A stretch of DNA of 64,000 nucleotides from Azohydromonas sediminis (GTDB taxonomy: Bacteria; Pseudomonadota; Gammaproteobacteria; Burkholderiales; Burkholderiaceae_C): positions 1-64,000 of the forward strand of contig NZ_QOAZ01000003.1 of the NCBI RefSeq assembly GCF_003574675.1, in the 5' to 3' direction. A model generated the notes under the pieces. It had not been told where the DNA came from. It ran no database searches and was given only the letters and a program-made list of their open reading frames with translations. Position numbers and translations under genes: made by a program. Position 1 is the stretch's first letter. Every line of letters starts with the position of its first letter. Positions 53,113 through 63,864 of the stretch are shown here, piece after piece.

Positions 53113-56019
53113 ATGCTGATGTCCGCCCTGCCCCCGCTCGCCGAACTCGAGAACGCCGACGAGTTCGTCGCCCGCCACGTCGGCCCGACCGAGGCCGAGC
53201 AGCAGCGGATGCTGTCGGCAATCGGCGCGGCGTCGCGGCGCGCGCTGATCGAGGCGGTCGTGCCTGCGGCGATCGCGCGCACGCAGCCGATGGAGCTGCC
53301 GCCGGCCGTGCCCGAGGCGCAGGCGCTCGCCGAGCTGAAGGCGATCGCGGCAAAGAACAAGGTGTTCAGGAGCTTCATCGGCCAGGGCTACCACGGCACG
53401 CACACGCCCGGCGTCATCCTGCGCAACGTGCTCGAGAACCCGGCCTGGTACACCGCGTACACGCCGTACCAGGCCGAGATCAGCCAGGGGCGCATGGAAG
53501 CGCTCGTCAACTTCCAGACGATGGTCACCGACCTGACGGGCATGGCGATCGCCAACGCATCGATGCTCGACGAGGCCACCGCCGCCGCCGAGGCGATGAC
53601 GCTCGCGATGCGCGTGGGCAAGAGCAAGAGCACGCGCTTCTACGTCGCCGACGACGTGCTGCCGCAGACGATCGAAGTCGTGCGCACGCGCGCGAAGCCG
53701 CTGGGCATCGAGGTCGTCGTCGGGCCGGCCGAGGCGTGCGCCGAGGCCGAGTGCTTCGCCGCGCTCGTGCAGTACCCCGGCGTCACCGGCCGCATCCGTG
53801 CGCTGCAGCCGCTGGCCGACGCGGTGCACGCGCGCGGCGGCCTGCTGGTGGTGGCCGCCGACCTGCTCGCGCTCGCGCTGCTCGCCCCGCCCGGCGAACA
53901 GGGTGCCGACATCGTCGTCGGCACGACGCAGCGCTTCGGCATGCCGATGGGCGCCGGCGGCCCGCACGCCGCCTACATGGCCACGCGCGACGAGTTCAAG
54001 CGCTCGCTGCCGGGCAGGCTGGTGGGCGTCAGCGTCGACGCGCACGGGCAACCGGCGTACCGGCTTGCGCTGCAGACGCGCGAGCAGCACATCCGCCGCG
54101 AGAAGGCGACGAGCAACATCTGCACCGCGCAGGTGCTGCCGGCCGTGGTCGCGAGCATGTACGCCGTCTACCACGGCCCCGAGGGGCTGAAGCGCATCGC
54201 GCGGCGCGTCGCGACCTACACCGCGATCCTCGCCGCGGGACTCGAGGCGATGGGCGTCGCGCTGCGCCACCCCGAGGCCTTCGACACGCTCGAACTGCTC
54301 ACCGGCGAGCGCACCGACGCGCTGCTCGCCGCGGCCGAGTCGCGCGGCATGAACCTGCGCCGCGCGAGCGCCACGAGCGTGGGCATCACGCTCGACGAGA
54401 CGACGACGCGCGCCGACCTCGCCGCGCTGTGGCAGGTGGCGGCGCTCGCCACCGGCTGGCGCGGCGCGCTGCCCGAGGTCGAGCGCTTCGAGACCGGCGT
54501 CGCGACGCGCCTGCCCGACGCGCTCGTGCGCCGCAGCGCGTGCCTGACCCACCCGGTGTTCAACACCCACCACAGCGAGACGTCGATGCTGCGCTACCTG
54601 CGCGGCCTCGCCGACAAGGACCTCGCGCTCGACCGCACGATGATCCCGCTCGGCTCGTGCACGATGAAGCTCAACGCGACGAGCGAGATGATCCCGATCA
54701 CGTGGCCCGAGTTCGCGCACGTGCATCCGTTCGCGCCGGCCGACCAGCTCGCCGGCTACGCCGAACTGAACGCGCAGCTCACCGCGTGGCTCGCGCAGGC
54801 CACCGGCTACGCCGGCATCAGCCTGCAGCCCAACGCCGGCTCGCAGGGGGAATACGCCGGGCTGCTGGCGATCAAGGCCTGGCACGAGGCGCGCGGCCAG
54901 GGCCACCGCGACGTGTGCCTGATCCCCGAATCGGCGCACGGCACGAACCCGGCGAGCGCGCAGATGGCGGGCATGAAGGTGGTCGCCGTCAAGTGCGACG
55001 CCAACGGCAGCGTCGACCTCGCCGACCTCGAGGCCAAGTGCACCGCGCACGCCGACAGGCTCGCCGCGGTGATGATCACGTACCCGTCGACCTACGGCGT
55101 GTTCGAAGCCGGCGTCACGCGGCTGTGCGAGATCGTCCACCGCGCGGGCGGGCGCGTCTACGTCGACGGCGCGAACATGAACGCGCTGGTGGGCATCGCC
55201 GCGCCGGGGCAGTTCGGCGGCGACGTCAGCCACCTGAACCTGCACAAGACGTTCTGCATCCCGCACGGCGGCGGCGGGCCGGGTGTCGGCCCGGTGTGCG
55301 TCGTCGAGGACCTGGTGCCATTCCTGCCGGGTCACGGCGACACGAAGGCGCCGGTGGGCGCCGTCAGCGCCGCGCCGCTGGGCAACGCGGCGGTGCTGCC
55401 GATCAGCTGGATGTACATCCGCATGATGGGCGCCGACGGGCTGCGCACCGCGACCGAGGTCGCGATCCTCGCGGCCAACTACGTCGCGGCGCGCCTGGCG
55501 GACCACTACGACATCCACTTCAGCGGCGGCGTGCCGGGCCTCAAGGGCGGCGGCGTCGCGCACGAGTGCATCCTCGACCTGAGGCCGCTCGCCAAGACGA
55601 GCGGCGTCAGCGCCGAGGACGTCGCCAAGCGGCTGATCGACTACGGCTTCCACGCGCCGACGCTGAGCTTCCCGGTGGCCGGCACGCTGATGGTCGAGCC
55701 CACCGAGAGCGAGTCGCTGGCCGAGCTCGACCGTTTCTGCGACGCGATGATCGCGATCCGCGGCGAGATCGCGAAGATCGAGCGCGGCGAGTGGCCGCAG
55801 GACGACAACCCGCTGAAGCACGCGCCGCACACCGCAACCGCGCTCACCGCGAGCGACTGGACGCACCCGTACACCCGCGACGAGGCCGCCTACCCGCTGC
55901 CCGCGCTGCGCCAGCGCAAGTACTGGGCCCCAGTGAGCCGCGTCGACAACGTGTACGGCGATCGCAACCTGTTTTGCAGCTGCGTGCCGCTTGGGGATGA
56001 CACGCCGGCCGCACGCTGA
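53113..56019 (+). CDS. gcvP: Glycine dehydrogenase (decarboxylating), P protein
   Basis: The PLP enzyme decarboxylates glycine and passes the aminomethyl group to GcvH. The 968-residue protein has the fused N- and C-terminal halves of homodimeric P protein: [18 protein letters not shown] at the start, [20 protein letters not shown] near 92-111, [20 protein letters not shown] near 603-622, and the PLP lysine K712 in [21 protein letters not shown] at 53113 or 53119 may be used. It ends the glycine-cleavage operon; the tRNA-Ser gene faces it. Confidence 0.98.
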   Translation: MLMSALPPLAELENADEFVARHVGPTEAEQQRMLSAIGAASRRALIEAVVPAAIARTQPMELPPAVPEAQALAELKAIAAKNKVFRSFIGQGYHGTHTPGVILRNVLENPAWYTAYTPYQAEISQGRMEALVNFQTMVTDLTGMAIANASMLDEATAAAEAMTLAMRVGKSKSTRFYVADDVLPQTIEVVRTRAKPLGIEVVVGPAEACAEAECFAALVQYPGVTGRIRALQPLADAVHARGGLLVVAADLLALALLAPPGEQGADIVVGTTQRFGMPMGAGGPHAAYMATRDEFKRSLPGRLVGVSVDAHGQPAYRLALQTREQHIRREKATSNICTAQVLPAVVASMYAVYHGPEGLKRIARRVATYTAILAAGLEAMGVALRHPEAFDTLELLTGERTDALLAAAESRGMNLRRASATSVGITLDETTTRADLAALWQVAALATGWRGALPEVERFETGVATRLPDALVRRSACLTHPVFNTHHSETSMLRYLRGLADKDLALDRTMIPLGSCTMKLNATSEMIPITWPEFAHVHPFAPADQLAGYAELNAQLTAWLAQATGYAGISLQPNAGSQGEYAGLLAIKAWHEARGQGHRDVCLIPESAHGTNPASAQMAGMKVVAVKCDANGSVDLADLEAKCTAHADRLAAVMITYPSTYGVFEAGVTRLCEIVHRAGGRVYVDGANMNALVGIAAPGQFGGDVSHLNLHKTFCIPHGGGGPGVGPVCVVEDLVPFLPGHGDTKAPVGAVSAAPLGNAAVLPISWMYIRMMGADGLRTATEVAILAANYVAARLADHYDIHFSGGVPGLKGGGVAHECILDLRPLAKTSGVSAEDVAKRLIDYGFHAPTLSFPVAGTLMVEPTESESLAELDRFCDAMIAIRGEIAKIERGEWPQDDNPLKHAPHTATALTASDWTHPYTRDEAAYPLPALRQRKYWAPVSRVDNVYGDRNLFCSCVPLGDDTPAAR

Positions 56020-56041
56020 GCGTCGCGCGAACCGCTGCAGC

Positions 56042-56067
56042 CAAAGAAAACGGCCCTTGCGGGCCGT
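56042..56067 (-). terminator. Terminator after tRNA-Ser
   Basis: On the minus strand ACGGCCC (56067-56061) pairs with GGGCCGT (56056-56050) around GCAA, followed by TTTCTTTGG. It lies four bases beyond the tRNA 3' end. On the plus strand there is no T tract, so it would not end gcvP transcripts well. Confidence 0.8.
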
Positions 56068-56070
56068 CGC

Positions 56071-56163
56071 TGGCGGAGACGGAGGGATTCGAACCCTCGA
56101 TGCAGGTTTTGCCCGCATACTCCCTTAGCAGGGGAGCACCTTCGGCCTCTCGGTCACGTCTCC
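56071..56163 (-). tRNA. tRNA-Ser(GCU)
   Basis: The minus strand folds as a class II tRNA with encoded CCA (56071-56073). The acceptor stem GGAGACG (56163-56157) pairs with CGTCTCC (56081-56075). The anticodon region CTCCCCTGCTAAGGGAG gives anticodon GCT. There is a long variable arm and GGTTCGAATCC in the T arm. It reads AGC and AGU serine codons. Confidence 0.97.
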
Positions 56164-56212
56164 AGCACGAAGTGTCGGATTCTAGCCCCGGACGCCGCCC
56201 GGCGCGCGGGCG

Positions 56213-57487
56213 TCAGGCCGCGGCGGCTTCCTGGTCGAGCTCGAACGCGCGGTGCAGTGCGCGCACCGCGAGCTCCATGTACTTCTCGTCGATCACGACG
56301 CTGGTCTTGATCTCGCTGGTCGAGATCATCTGGATGTTGATGCCCTCTTCGCTGAGCGTGCGGAACATCTTCGCCGCGACGCCGACGTGGCTCTTCATCC
56401 CGATGCCGACGATGCTGACCTTGCAGATGCGCGCGTCGCCGATCACTTCGCGCGCGCCGAGCGCCGGCACGACCTTTTGCTTGAGCAGGTCCATCACGCG
56501 GGCGTGGTCGTTGCGGTGCACGGTGAACGAGAAGTCGGTCTTGCCGTCGTGCGATACGTTCTGGATGATCATGTCGACGTCGATGTTGGCGTCGGCGACC
56601 GCGCCGAGGATCTGGTACGCAATGCCCGGCTTGTCGGGCACGCCGAGCACGGTGACCTTGGCCTCGTCGCGGTTGAACGCGATGCCCGACACGACGGCTT
56701 GTTCCATCTTCTCGTCCTCTTCGAAAGTGATCAGCGTGCCCGACTTCGCTTCCTCGTCGATCGGGATGTCCCAGTCGGTGAAGCTGGAGAGCACGCGCAG
56801 CGGCACGCGGTACTTGCCGGCGAACTCGACCGAGCGGATCTGCAGCACCTTCGAGCCCAGGCTCGCCATCTCGAGCATTTCCTCGAAGCTGATCGTGTGC
56901 AGCCGCCGCGCCTCGGGGACGATGCGCGGGTCGGTCGTGTAGACGCCGTCGACGTCGGTGTAGATCAGGCACTCGTCGGCCTTCAGCGCGGCGGCCACCG
57001 CCACCGCCGACGTGTCGCTGCCGCCGCGGCCCAGCGTCGTGATGTTGCCGGCGTCGTCGACGCCCTGGAAGCCGGTGATGATGACGACGCGCCCGGCGTC
57101 GAGGTCGGCCCTCACGCGTGCGTCGTCGATGCTCGTGATGCGCGCCTTCGTGTACGCCGAGTCGGTCCTGATCGGCACCTGCCAGCCGGTGTAGCTGATC
57201 GCGTCGATGCCCTCGGCCTGCAGCGCGAGCGCGAGCAGCCCGACCGAGACCTGTTCGCCGGTCGACGCGATCATGTCGAGCTCGCGCAGCACGCGCTCGT
57301 CGACCTTCGCCGGCTGCAGTTCCTTCGCGAGACCGAGCAGGCGGTTCGTCTCACCGCTCATCGCCGACGGCACCACGACCATGCGGTGCCCCGCGCGCGC
57401 CCACTTGGCGACGCGCTTGGCGACGCTGCGGATGCGCTCGGTCGAGCCCATCGACGTGCCGCCGTACTTGTGAACGATCAATGCCAT
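56213..57487 (-). CDS. lysC: Aspartate kinase
   Basis: It phosphorylates aspartate, the first step toward lysine, threonine and methionine. The 424-residue product has the kinase domain opening [20 protein letters not shown] (K7 with YGGTS) and [20 protein letters not shown] near 165-184. The C-terminal ACT domains cover about 260-424 ([20 protein letters not shown], then [20 protein letters not shown]), normally binding lysine and threonine. ATG at 57487 is preferred over one at 57511. It lies last in the leftward cysS-...-lysC row, 87 bases after tilS, and before tRNA-Ser. Confidence 0.97.
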   Translation of the reverse strand: MALIVHKYGGTSMGSTERIRSVAKRVAKWARAGHRMVVVPSAMSGETNRLLGLAKELQPAKVDERVLRELDMIASTGEQVSVGLLALALQAEGIDAISYTGWQVPIRTDSAYTKARITSIDDARVRADLDAGRVVIITGFQGVDDAGNITTLGRGGSDTSAVAVAAALKADECLIYTDVDGVYTTDPRIVPEARRLHTISFEEMLEMASLGSKVLQIRSVEFAGKYRVPLRVLSSFTDWDIPIDEEAKSGTLITFEEDEKMEQAVVSGIAFNRDEAKVTVLGVPDKPGIAYQILGAVADANIDVDMIIQNVSHDGKTDFSFTVHRNDHARVMDLLKQKVVPALGAREVIGDARICKVSIVGIGMKSHVGVAAKMFRTLSEEGINIQMISTSEIKTSVVIDEKYMELAVRALHRAFELDQEAAAA

Positions 57488-57574
57488 GACGACGCGACGC
57501 GTGCGCTGCACGCGCCCAGATGCGAGATGCGCGAAACTGCGGATTCTAGCGGCCCGCCCTTCGGCGGCCTGACG

Positions 57575-58909
57575 TCAGCCGGCGCCGCGGCGCCAGCGCA
57601 GCGCGACCTGCGGCGTGCCGGGCGCCGCGCGCACGCGCGCGTCGATCCCCAGCCCTGGCACGAACAGCAGGCGCCCGTCGGCGCCGTACAGCAGCGGCCC
57701 GCTACGCTGTGCGGCCGCGACGCCGGCGGCTTGGTACTGCTTCTTCAGGCTGCGCGCGATGCCGCCCGGCGCCGCCTGGAAGCGCTCGCCGCCGCGGCGC
57801 ACGCGCAGTTCGCAGCGGCGAAGGTGCTCGAGCGCGACGCCCCCGGCGTCGACCGCGACGACCTCCAGCCACCCGCCCCACGCGGGCAGCGCGTGGCAGC
57901 CGGGGCCCGTGATCGACAGCGCCGTCGCGCCCGAGGGCGCGGCGCGCGGGGGCGCTGCACGGTCCACACCCAGCCGGCCGCGGTACAGGTGCACCTCGCC
58001 ACCACCCGGCAGCGGCCAGCGCGCCGACGGCGTGCGGCCTGCCTCGGCCAGCAGGCGCTCGACGACGGTCGCAGCCGCGCCGCGGCCCGTGCGCACGCGC
58101 AGCCACGCGCGCAGCGCGTTGCGCCGGCGCGCGGGTGTCAGCGCGCGCCAGGCGTCGAGCCGCAGCGCCCCATCGGCGTCGCAGGCCGAGGCCAGGTCGG
58201 CCGCCGCGACTTCGTCGAGGCAGGCCTGCGCGGCCTGCGCCTCGCGTGCGGCGGCGGCCAGCGCCGCGTCGGCGCCTTCGAACGCGGCGCGCAGCGCCGG
58301 CATCACGCGCGTGCGCAGGCGGCTGCGCGCGTACGCGGCGTCGGCGTTGCTCGGGTCGTCGACCCAGCGCAGCCGATAGCGGCGCAGGTAGGCGTCGATC
58401 GCGGCATCGTCGTGGTCGAGCCAGGGCCGTGCCCACACGAGCCCGTCGCGCTCGACGCGCTGCGGCATCGCGGCCAGACCCGCTGGCCCGGCGCCGCGCA
58501 GCGCCTGCAGCAGGAAGGTCTCGGCCTGGTCGCGCCGGTGGTGCGCGAGCAGCACGAGCGACGCGCCGGCCGCGCGTGCCATCGCGGCCAGCGCGGCGTA
58601 GCGCTCGCGCCGCGCCCACGCCTCGACGCTGTCGCCAGCACCCGGGCGCGTCGCCAGGCGCGCGGCGACGAAGCGCACCGGAAGCCCTCTGGCGGCCCAA
58701 CGGTCGCATTGCGCGCGCACGTGCGCGAGCCATGCATCGGCCTGCGGCTGCAGGCCGTGGTGCACGTGCAGCGCGACGACGTGCACGCCAAGCCTGGCGG
58801 CCGCGTGCACCGTCGCATGCAGCAGCGCCGTGGAGTCGCTGCCGCCGCTGGCCGCGACGGCGACGACCGGTGGGGTTTCAGCGCTCCTTCGTGTCGCTGA
58901 AGCGGCCAT
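57575..58909 (-). CDS. tilS: tRNA(Ile)-lysidine synthetase
   Basis: It converts C34 of tRNA-Ile(CAU) to lysidine so that AUA is read as isoleucine. The 444-residue protein has the PP-loop [10 protein letters not shown] near 21-30, [13 protein letters not shown] near 48-60, [20 protein letters not shown] near 121-140 and the dimer/tRNA domain to about 300. The C-terminal substrate-binding domain contains [20 protein letters not shown] near 380-399. Its ATG at 58909 lies inside accA (32-base overlap). No in-frame alternative start exists before the PP loop, so the overlap seems real. Confidence 0.94.
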   Translation of the reverse strand: MAASATRRSAETPPVVAVAASGGSDSTALLHATVHAAARLGVHVVALHVHHGLQPQADAWLAHVRAQCDRWAARGLPVRFVAARLATRPGAGDSVEAWARRERYAALAAMARAAGASLVLLAHHRRDQAETFLLQALRGAGPAGLAAMPQRVERDGLVWARPWLDHDDAAIDAYLRRYRLRWVDDPSNADAAYARSRLRTRVMPALRAAFEGADAALAAAAREAQAAQACLDEVAAADLASACDADGALRLDAWRALTPARRRNALRAWLRVRTGRGAAATVVERLLAEAGRTPSARWPLPGGGEVHLYRGRLGVDRAAPPRAAPSGATALSITGPGCHALPAWGGWLEVVAVDAGGVALEHLRRCELRVRRGGERFQAAPGGIARSLKKQYQAAGVAAAQRSGPLLYGADGRLLFVPGLGIDARVRAAPGTPQVALRWRRGAG

Positions 58910-59849
58910 ACGACTGCAGGCGCTCGTAGCGGCGCTGCAGCAGGTCCTTGGTCTTCAGGTCCGCGACCTGGCGCAATGCCTCGCCGAGTGCGCGCTTGAG
59001 GCTGGCGGCCATCGCCTTCGGGTCGCGGTGCGCGCCGCCCACCGGCTCGTTGACGATCTTGTCGATCAGCCCGAGCGCCTTCAGACGGTGCGCCGTGATG
59101 CCCAGCGCCTCGGCGGCGTCGGCCGCGCGCTCGGCCGTCTTCCACAGGATCGACGCACACCCCTCGGGCGAGATCACCGAATAGACCGAGTACTGCAGCA
59201 TCAGCACCTGGTCGGCGACGCTGATCGCCAGCGCGCCGCCCGAGCCGCCCTCGCCGATGATCGTCGTGACGATCGGCACCTCGAGCTGCGCCATCTCGAA
59301 GATGTTGCGCCCGATCGCCTCACTCTGCCCGCGTTCCTCGGCGCCGATGCCCGGATACGCGCCCGGCGTGTCGACGAACGTGAACACCGGCAGGCCGAAC
59401 TTCTCGGCCAGCTTCATCAGCCGCAGCGCCTTGCGGTAGCCCTCGGGGCGGCTCATGCCGAAGTTGCGCGCGGTGCGCTCCTTCGTGTCGCGGCCCTTCT
59501 GGTGACCGATGACCATGCAGGCCTGGCCGTTGAAGCGCGCCAGGCCGCCGACGATCGAGAGGTCGTCGGCGAACGCGCGGTCGCCGTGCAGCTCATGGAA
59601 GTCGGTGAAGATCTCGGCGACGTAGTCGAGCGTGTACGGGCGCTGCGGGTGGCGCGCGATCTGCGTGACCTGCCACGGCGTCAGCGTCGCGTAGATCTCT
59701 TTCGTCAGCTGCAGGCTCTTCTTGTCGAGGCGGTCGATCTCCTCCGAGATGTCGACCGCCGACTCGTTCTGCACGAAGCGCAGCTCCTCGATCTTCTTCT
59801 CGAGTTCGGCGATCGGCTGCTCGAAGTCGAGGAAATGGCGTCGGCTCAT
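58878..59849 (-). CDS. accA: Acetyl-CoA carboxylase carboxyltransferase subunit alpha
   Basis: It transfers the carboxyl from biotin to acetyl-CoA, giving malonyl-CoA for fatty-acid synthesis, in an alpha2beta2 complex with AccD. The 323-residue protein begins [20 protein letters not shown] and contains [20 protein letters not shown]-type sequence, [20 protein letters not shown] near 114-133, [20 protein letters not shown] near 152-171 and the oxyanion stretch [20 protein letters not shown] near 189-208. It starts 23 bases after the glycosylase gene and overlaps tilS. Confidence 0.98.
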   Translation of the reverse strand: MSRRHFLDFEQPIAELEKKIEELRFVQNESAVDISEEIDRLDKKSLQLTKEIYATLTPWQVTQIARHPQRPYTLDYVAEIFTDFHELHGDRAFADDLSIVGGLARFNGQACMVIGHQKGRDTKERTARNFGMSRPEGYRKALRLMKLAEKFGLPVFTFVDTPGAYPGIGAEERGQSEAIGRNIFEMAQLEVPIVTTIIGEGGSGGALAISVADQVLMLQYSVYSVISPEGCASILWKTAERAADAAEALGITAHRLKALGLIDKIVNEPVGGAHRDPKAMAASLKRALGEALRQVADLKTKDLLQRRYERLQSYGRFSDTKER

Positions 59850-59872
59850 CGCATCGGTCCTCCGCGTTGTCG

Positions 59873-60523
59873 TCAGTAGTCGACCGGCACCGGGTCGAGG
59901 CTGCGCCAGACGTACCACGTGGCCACCGAGCGGTACGGTGCCCACGCCTCGCCGACCTCGCGCGCCTCGGCCCGCGACACCGGCTCGCCGCTAAAGTAGT
60001 TGACGCTGATGCCGCGCAGCAGGCCGAGGTCGTCGAGCGGCAGCACGTTCGGGCGCAGCAGGTGGAAGATCAGGAACATCTCGGCCGTCCAGCGGCCGAT
60101 GCCGCGGATGGCCACCAGCTCGTCGATGATGGCCTCGTCGTCCATCGCCGGCCAGTCGTCGACGTGGACGGTACGCTCGACGAAGTGCGTCGCGAGGTCG
60201 CGCACATAGTCGGCCTTGCGCGCCGACAGGCCCGACGCGCGCAGTTCGTCGATGCCGAGCGCGAGCACGCGCCGCGGGTCGACGGTGGCGCCGCCGTCGA
60301 CCGCCGCGACCAGCCGCTCCCACACCGACTGCGCCGCCTTGACCGAGATCTGCTGGCCGACGATCGAGCGCGCGAGCGTCGTGAACGCGTCGCCGCGGCT
60401 GCTCAGCCGCGCCTGCCCGAAGCGCGGGATCAGCTTGCGCATCACGCGGTCGCGCCGCGCCAGGTGCTTGCAGGCGTCGTCCCAGTAGTCGGGCGTCACG
60501 GCCGCGGCCGGCGTCGCTGCCAT
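59873..60523 (-). CDS. DNA-3-methyladenine glycosylase family protein (AlkA-like, HhH-GPD)
   Basis: The 216-residue protein removes alkylated bases from DNA. The helix-hairpin-helix is [18 protein letters not shown] near 137-154, and D165 in [12 protein letters not shown] is the catalytic aspartate. [20 protein letters not shown] is near 47-66. It lacks the extra N-terminal Ada domain of E. coli AlkA and matches the short AlkA type. It lies five bases after cysS and 23 bases before accA, in one operon. Confidence 0.93.
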   Translation of the reverse strand: MAATPAAAVTPDYWDDACKHLARRDRVMRKLIPRFGQARLSSRGDAFTTLARSIVGQQISVKAAQSVWERLVAAVDGGATVDPRRVLALGIDELRASGLSARKADYVRDLATHFVERTVHVDDWPAMDDEAIIDELVAIRGIGRWTAEMFLIFHLLRPNVLPLDDLGLLRGISVNYFSGEPVSRAEAREVGEAWAPYRSVATWYVWRSLDPVPVDY

Positions 60524-60528
60524 CGTGT

Positions 60529-61899
60529 TCAGGCCCTGACCCAGGTCGTGCCCTGCGGACCGTCCTTGAGCACGATGCCCTGCGCGGCGAGCTCGTCGCG
60601 GATGCGGTCGGCGAGCGCGAAGTCGCGCGCCTTCTTGGCCTGCGCGCGCTCGGCGATGCGCTGCTCGATCGCCGCGGCATCGGTGTCGCCGCCTTGCAGG
60701 TACGCGCGCGGCGCCTGCTGCAGCAGGCCCAGTGTCGCGCCGAGCGCCTTGAGCTGTGCGGCGGCCGCAGCCGAGCGGCTGCGGTTGACCTCGCCGGCCA
60801 GCTCGAACAGCACGGCCAGCGCGGCCGGCGTGTTGAAGTCGTCGTTCATCGCGGCGCGGAACGCCGCCGGCGCCGGTTGCGCCCAGTCGAGCGCGCTGTC
60901 GTCGGGCGGCACCGCGTCGAGCGCGGTGTACAGCCGCCGCAGCGCGTGGCGCGCGTCGTCGAGGTGCGCGTCGCTGAAGTTGAACGGGCTGCGGTAGTGC
61001 GTGCGCAGCAGGAAGAAGCGCAGCGTCTCGCCGTCGGTGGTCTTCAGCACGTCGCGGATCGTGAAGAAGTTGCCCAGCGACTTGGACATCTTCTCGTTGT
61101 CGACGTTGAGGAAGCCGTTGTGCATCCACAGCCGCGCGAACGGCTTGCCGTTGGCGGCCTCGCTTTGCGCGATCTCGTTCTCGTGGTGCGGGAACTGCAG
61201 GTCCAGACCGCCGCCGTGGATGTCGAAGGTCTCGCCGAGCAGCGCGCAGCTCATCGCCGAGCACTCGATGTGCCAGCCCGGGCGGCCGGGGCCGAACGGG
61301 CTCGCGTACTTCGCGTCGTCGGGTTCGTCGGCCTTGGCGGCCTTCCACAGCACGAAGTCGAGCGGATCGTCCTTGCCTTCGTGCACCGCGACGCGCTCGC
61401 CGGCGCGCAGTTCGTCGAGCGACTTGCCCGACAGCTTGCCGTAGCCGGCGAACTTGCGCACGGCGTAGTTGACGTCGCCGCCCGGCGCGCGGTATGCGTA
61501 GCCCTTGCGCTCGAGCGTGCCGATCATCGCGAGCATCTGCGGCACGTAGTCGGTCGCACGCGGCTCGTGCGTCGGCAGCAGCAGGCCGATCGCGCCGATG
61601 TCGGCGTGCATCGCGGCGATCATCTCGTCGGTGAGCTGGCGGATTGGGATGCCGCGCTGCAGCGCGCGCTGGATGATCTTGTCGTCGATGTCGGTGATGT
61701 TGCGCACGTAGGTCACGTCGTAGCCGAGCGTGCGCAGCCAGCGGTAGACGACGTCGAACGCCGTCATCATCCGTGCGTGCCCCATGTGGCACAGGTCGTA
61801 GACCGTCATGCCGCACACGTACATGCGCACCTTGCCGGCCTCGAGCGGTGCGAAGGCCTCGACCGTGCGGGTCAGCGAGTTGTGGATGCGCAGTGTCAT
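60529..61899 (-). CDS. cysS: Cysteinyl-tRNA synthetase
   Basis: The 456-residue class I enzyme charges tRNA-Cys. The zinc site begins at the Cys in [20 protein letters not shown], which also holds the HIGH-like [14 protein letters not shown] near 205-214 and [12 protein letters not shown] near 234-245 supply further zinc ligands. [10 protein letters not shown] near 268-277 is the KMSKS loop. The C-terminal anticodon-binding domain reaches GTTWVRA. ATG at 61899 fits the family; a start at 61935 is poorer. It heads the leftward operon and is divergent from ppiA. Confidence 0.98.
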   Translation of the reverse strand: MTLRIHNSLTRTVEAFAPLEAGKVRMYVCGMTVYDLCHMGHARMMTAFDVVYRWLRTLGYDVTYVRNITDIDDKIIQRALQRGIPIRQLTDEMIAAMHADIGAIGLLLPTHEPRATDYVPQMLAMIGTLERKGYAYRAPGGDVNYAVRKFAGYGKLSGKSLDELRAGERVAVHEGKDDPLDFVLWKAAKADEPDDAKYASPFGPGRPGWHIECSAMSCALLGETFDIHGGGLDLQFPHHENEIAQSEAANGKPFARLWMHNGFLNVDNEKMSKSLGNFFTIRDVLKTTDGETLRFFLLRTHYRSPFNFSDAHLDDARHALRRLYTALDAVPPDDSALDWAQPAPAAFRAAMNDDFNTPAALAVLFELAGEVNRSRSAAAAAQLKALGATLGLLQQAPRAYLQGGDTDAAAIEQRIAERAQAKKARDFALADRIRDELAAQGIVLKDGPQGTTWVRA

Positions 61900-61920
61900 T
61901 CGCGGGGCGGGCAAAGCGAA

Positions 61921-61953
61921 CGGCCTCCTGAACAAGTCTGTCGTCGGAGGCCG
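61921..61953. repeat. Inverted repeat between cysS and ppiA
   Basis: CGGCCTCC (61921-61928) and GGAGGCCG (61946-61953) are exact inverted copies around a 17-base spacer. On the minus strand this lies in the presumed cysS leader and could form a stem-loop; on the plus strand it is just upstream of TAGAAT (61959-61964), a likely ppiA -10 box. No T-box features are present. Confidence 0.45.
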
Positions 61954-62011
61954 CTCGTTAGAATCGAATCAGTATAGCGGCGCGGTCGCGCGGCTTGGGA
62001 GTCGGTTGGCG

Positions 62012-62569
62012 ATGAAGGCAGTGATCACGACGGCGGTGCTGGCAGCGGCGCTGGCCGCGGCACCCGCATGGGCGCAGAAGGTCAGGCTCGCGACGACGAT
62101 GGGCGACATCGTCGTCGAACTCGACGCTGCGAAGGCGCCCAAGACCGTCGACAACTTCGTGCAGTACGTCAAGGCCGGGCACTATGACGGCACCGTGTTC
62201 CACCGCGTGATCCCGAACTTCATGATCCAGGGCGGCGGCTTCACACCCGACATGACGCAGAAGGCCACGCGGGCGCCGATCCCGCTCGAGAGCCGCAACG
62301 GCCTGTCGAACGTGCGCGGCACGATCGCGATGGCGCGAACCGCGGTGCCCGACTCGGCGACCGCGCAGTTCTTCATCAACGTCGTCGACAACGCGTTCCT
62401 CGACCAGCCCAATGCGCGCGACGGCGCGGGCTACGCCGTGTTCGGCAAGGTCGTCGCCGGGATGGACGTGGTCGACAAGATCCGGGCCGTGCCCACCGGC
62501 AACCGCGGTCCGCACCGGAACGTCCCCCTGCAACCCGTGGTCATCACGAAGGCCACCCTGGAGAACTGA
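62012..62569 (+). CDS. ppiA: Periplasmic peptidyl-prolyl cis-trans isomerase (cyclophilin)
   Basis: The 185-residue cyclophilin starts with a signal peptide ([20 protein letters not shown], cleavage near AWAQ at about 22). The mature part has [20 protein letters not shown] near 60-79 and [15 protein letters not shown] near 112-126, the cyclophilin active-site blocks. It helps fold exported proteins. It is one base ahead of ppiB and divergent from cysS. The signal peptide separates it from the cytosolic paralogue next door. Confidence 0.95.
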   Translation: MKAVITTAVLAAALAAAPAWAQKVRLATTMGDIVVELDAAKAPKTVDNFVQYVKAGHYDGTVFHRVIPNFMIQGGGFTPDMTQKATRAPIPLESRNGLSNVRGTIAMARTAVPDSATAQFFINVVDNAFLDQPNARDGAGYAVFGKVVAGMDVVDKIRAVPTGNRGPHRNVPLQPVVITKATLEN

Positions 62570-62570
62570 A

Positions 62571-63074
62571 ATGACCAAGACCGTCGAGATGACGACCAGC
62601 GCCGGCACGATCCGCCTCGAGCTCGACGACGCGAAGGCACCGCAGTCGGTGGCCAACTTCATCGACTACGTCAACAAGGGCCACTACGACGGCACCGTGT
62701 TCCACCGCGTGATCAAGGGCTTCATGATCCAGGGTGGCGGCTTCGAGCCCGGCATGAAGCAGAAGCCCACCGGCGCGCCGATCGCCAACGAGGCCGCCAA
62801 CGGACTGAAGAACGAGCGCTACACGATCGCGATGGCGCGTACGTCGGCGCCGCACTCGGCCACCGCGCAGTTCTTCATCAACACGGTCGACAACGACTTC
62901 CTGAACTTCAAGTCGCAGACGCCGCAGGGCTGGGGCTACGCGGTGTTCGGCAGGGTCGTCGCCGGCACCGAGGTCGTCGACGCGATCGAGGGCGTCAAGA
63001 CGGGCCGCCGCGGCATGCACGACGACGTCCCGCTGGAAGACGTCGTGATCCACAAGGCGACCGTCGTCGGCTGA
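62571..63074 (+). CDS. ppiB: Cytosolic peptidyl-prolyl cis-trans isomerase (cyclophilin B)
   Basis: The 167-residue cyclophilin has no signal peptide. It carries [20 protein letters not shown] near 39-58, [18 protein letters not shown] near 95-112, and [20 protein letters not shown]. It isomerises X-Pro bonds in the cytoplasm. It begins one base after the stop of the secreted paralogue, suggesting an ancient tandem duplication with later targeting divergence, and precedes lpxH by four bases. Confidence 0.97.
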   Translation: MTKTVEMTTSAGTIRLELDDAKAPQSVANFIDYVNKGHYDGTVFHRVIKGFMIQGGGFEPGMKQKPTGAPIANEAANGLKNERYTIAMARTSAPHSATAQFFINTVDNDFLNFKSQTPQGWGYAVFGRVVAGTEVVDAIEGVKTGRRGMHDDVPLEDVVIHKATVVG

Positions 63075-63078
63075 CGCG

Positions 63079-63864
63079 ATGCAGCCGGGCTGGCAGCTGC
63101 CGAGCCTGTTCGAGCTGTCGGCGCCGCCTGCGTGGCAGGCGGTCGAGTTCATCTCCGACCTGCACCTGTGCGACGCCGCTTCGCCCACGTTCGCCGCGTG
63201 GGCCGATTACATGCGCACGACGACCGCCGACGCGGTGTTCATCCTCGGCGACCTGTTCGAGGCCTGGGTCGGCGACGACGCGCGCAGCGAGCCGTTCGAG
63301 GCGGCGTGCATGGACGTGCTCGCCGACACCGGCTGCCGCCGCCAGCTCGGCTTCATGGTCGGCAATCGCGACTTCCTCGTCGGCGCCGCGACGCTGCGCG
63401 ACGCCGGTGCGATCGCCTTGCGCGACCCGACGCTGCTGACGGCGTTCGGCGAGCGTGTACTGCTCACGCACGGCGACCTGCTGTGCCTCGACGACGTCGA
63501 GTACCAGCGCTTTCGCGCACAGGCGCGCAGCGACGCGTGGCGTGCCGCCGCGCTGGCGATGCCGATCGCGCAGCGCCGCGTCGTCGCGCGCCAGATGCGC
63601 GACGCGAGCCAGCAGCGCCAGCAAGGCGCCGAGACCACGCGCTGGACCGACATCGATCCCGGCGCGGCCGTGGCCTGGCTGCACGCGGCGGGCAGCCGGC
63701 ACATGGTCCACGGCCACACGCACCGGCCGGGCGACGAAGAACTCGCGCCCGGCTACTGGCGCCACGTGCTCAGCGACTGGGACGCCGAGGCCGATCCGCC
63801 ACGCGGCGAAGTGCTGCGCCTGACGCGTGCCGGCTTCAGCCGGCACCCGCTGCGCCGCCGATGA
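63079..63864 (+). CDS. lpxH: UDP-2,3-diacylglucosamine diphosphatase
   Basis: It cleaves UDP-2,3-diacylglucosamine to lipid X in lipid A synthesis at the inner membrane. The 261-residue protein has the metallophosphatase motifs in order: FISDLHL (D27, H29), ILGDLFEAWVGDD near 55-67, MVGNRDFLVG near 93-102, LLTHGDLLCLDD near 126-137 and MVHGHTHRPG near 213-222. ATG at 63079 is four bases after ppiB. The stop overlaps the next gene (ATGA). Confidence 0.96.
   Translation: MQPGWQLPSLFELSAPPAWQAVEFISDLHLCDAASPTFAAWADYMRTTTADAVFILGDLFEAWVGDDARSEPFEAACMDVLADTGCRRQLGFMVGNRDFLVGAATLRDAGAIALRDPTLLTAFGERVLLTHGDLLCLDDVEYQRFRAQARSDAWRAAALAMPIAQRRVVARQMRDASQQRQQGAETTRWTDIDPGAAVAWLHAAGSRHMVHGHTHRPGDEELAPGYWRHVLSDWDAEADPPRGEVLRLTRAGFSRHPLRRR

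Noticed and set aside
56050-56067. A plus-strand terminator for gcvP
   Set aside because: The hairpin is followed by GC-rich sequence on the plus strand; its T tract is on the minus strand, so it belongs to tRNA-Ser.
52993-56118. A 1,041-codon minus-strand frame opposite gcvP
   Set aside because: Its composition is the mirror of gcvP codons and it carries no motif; gcvP on the other strand is certain.
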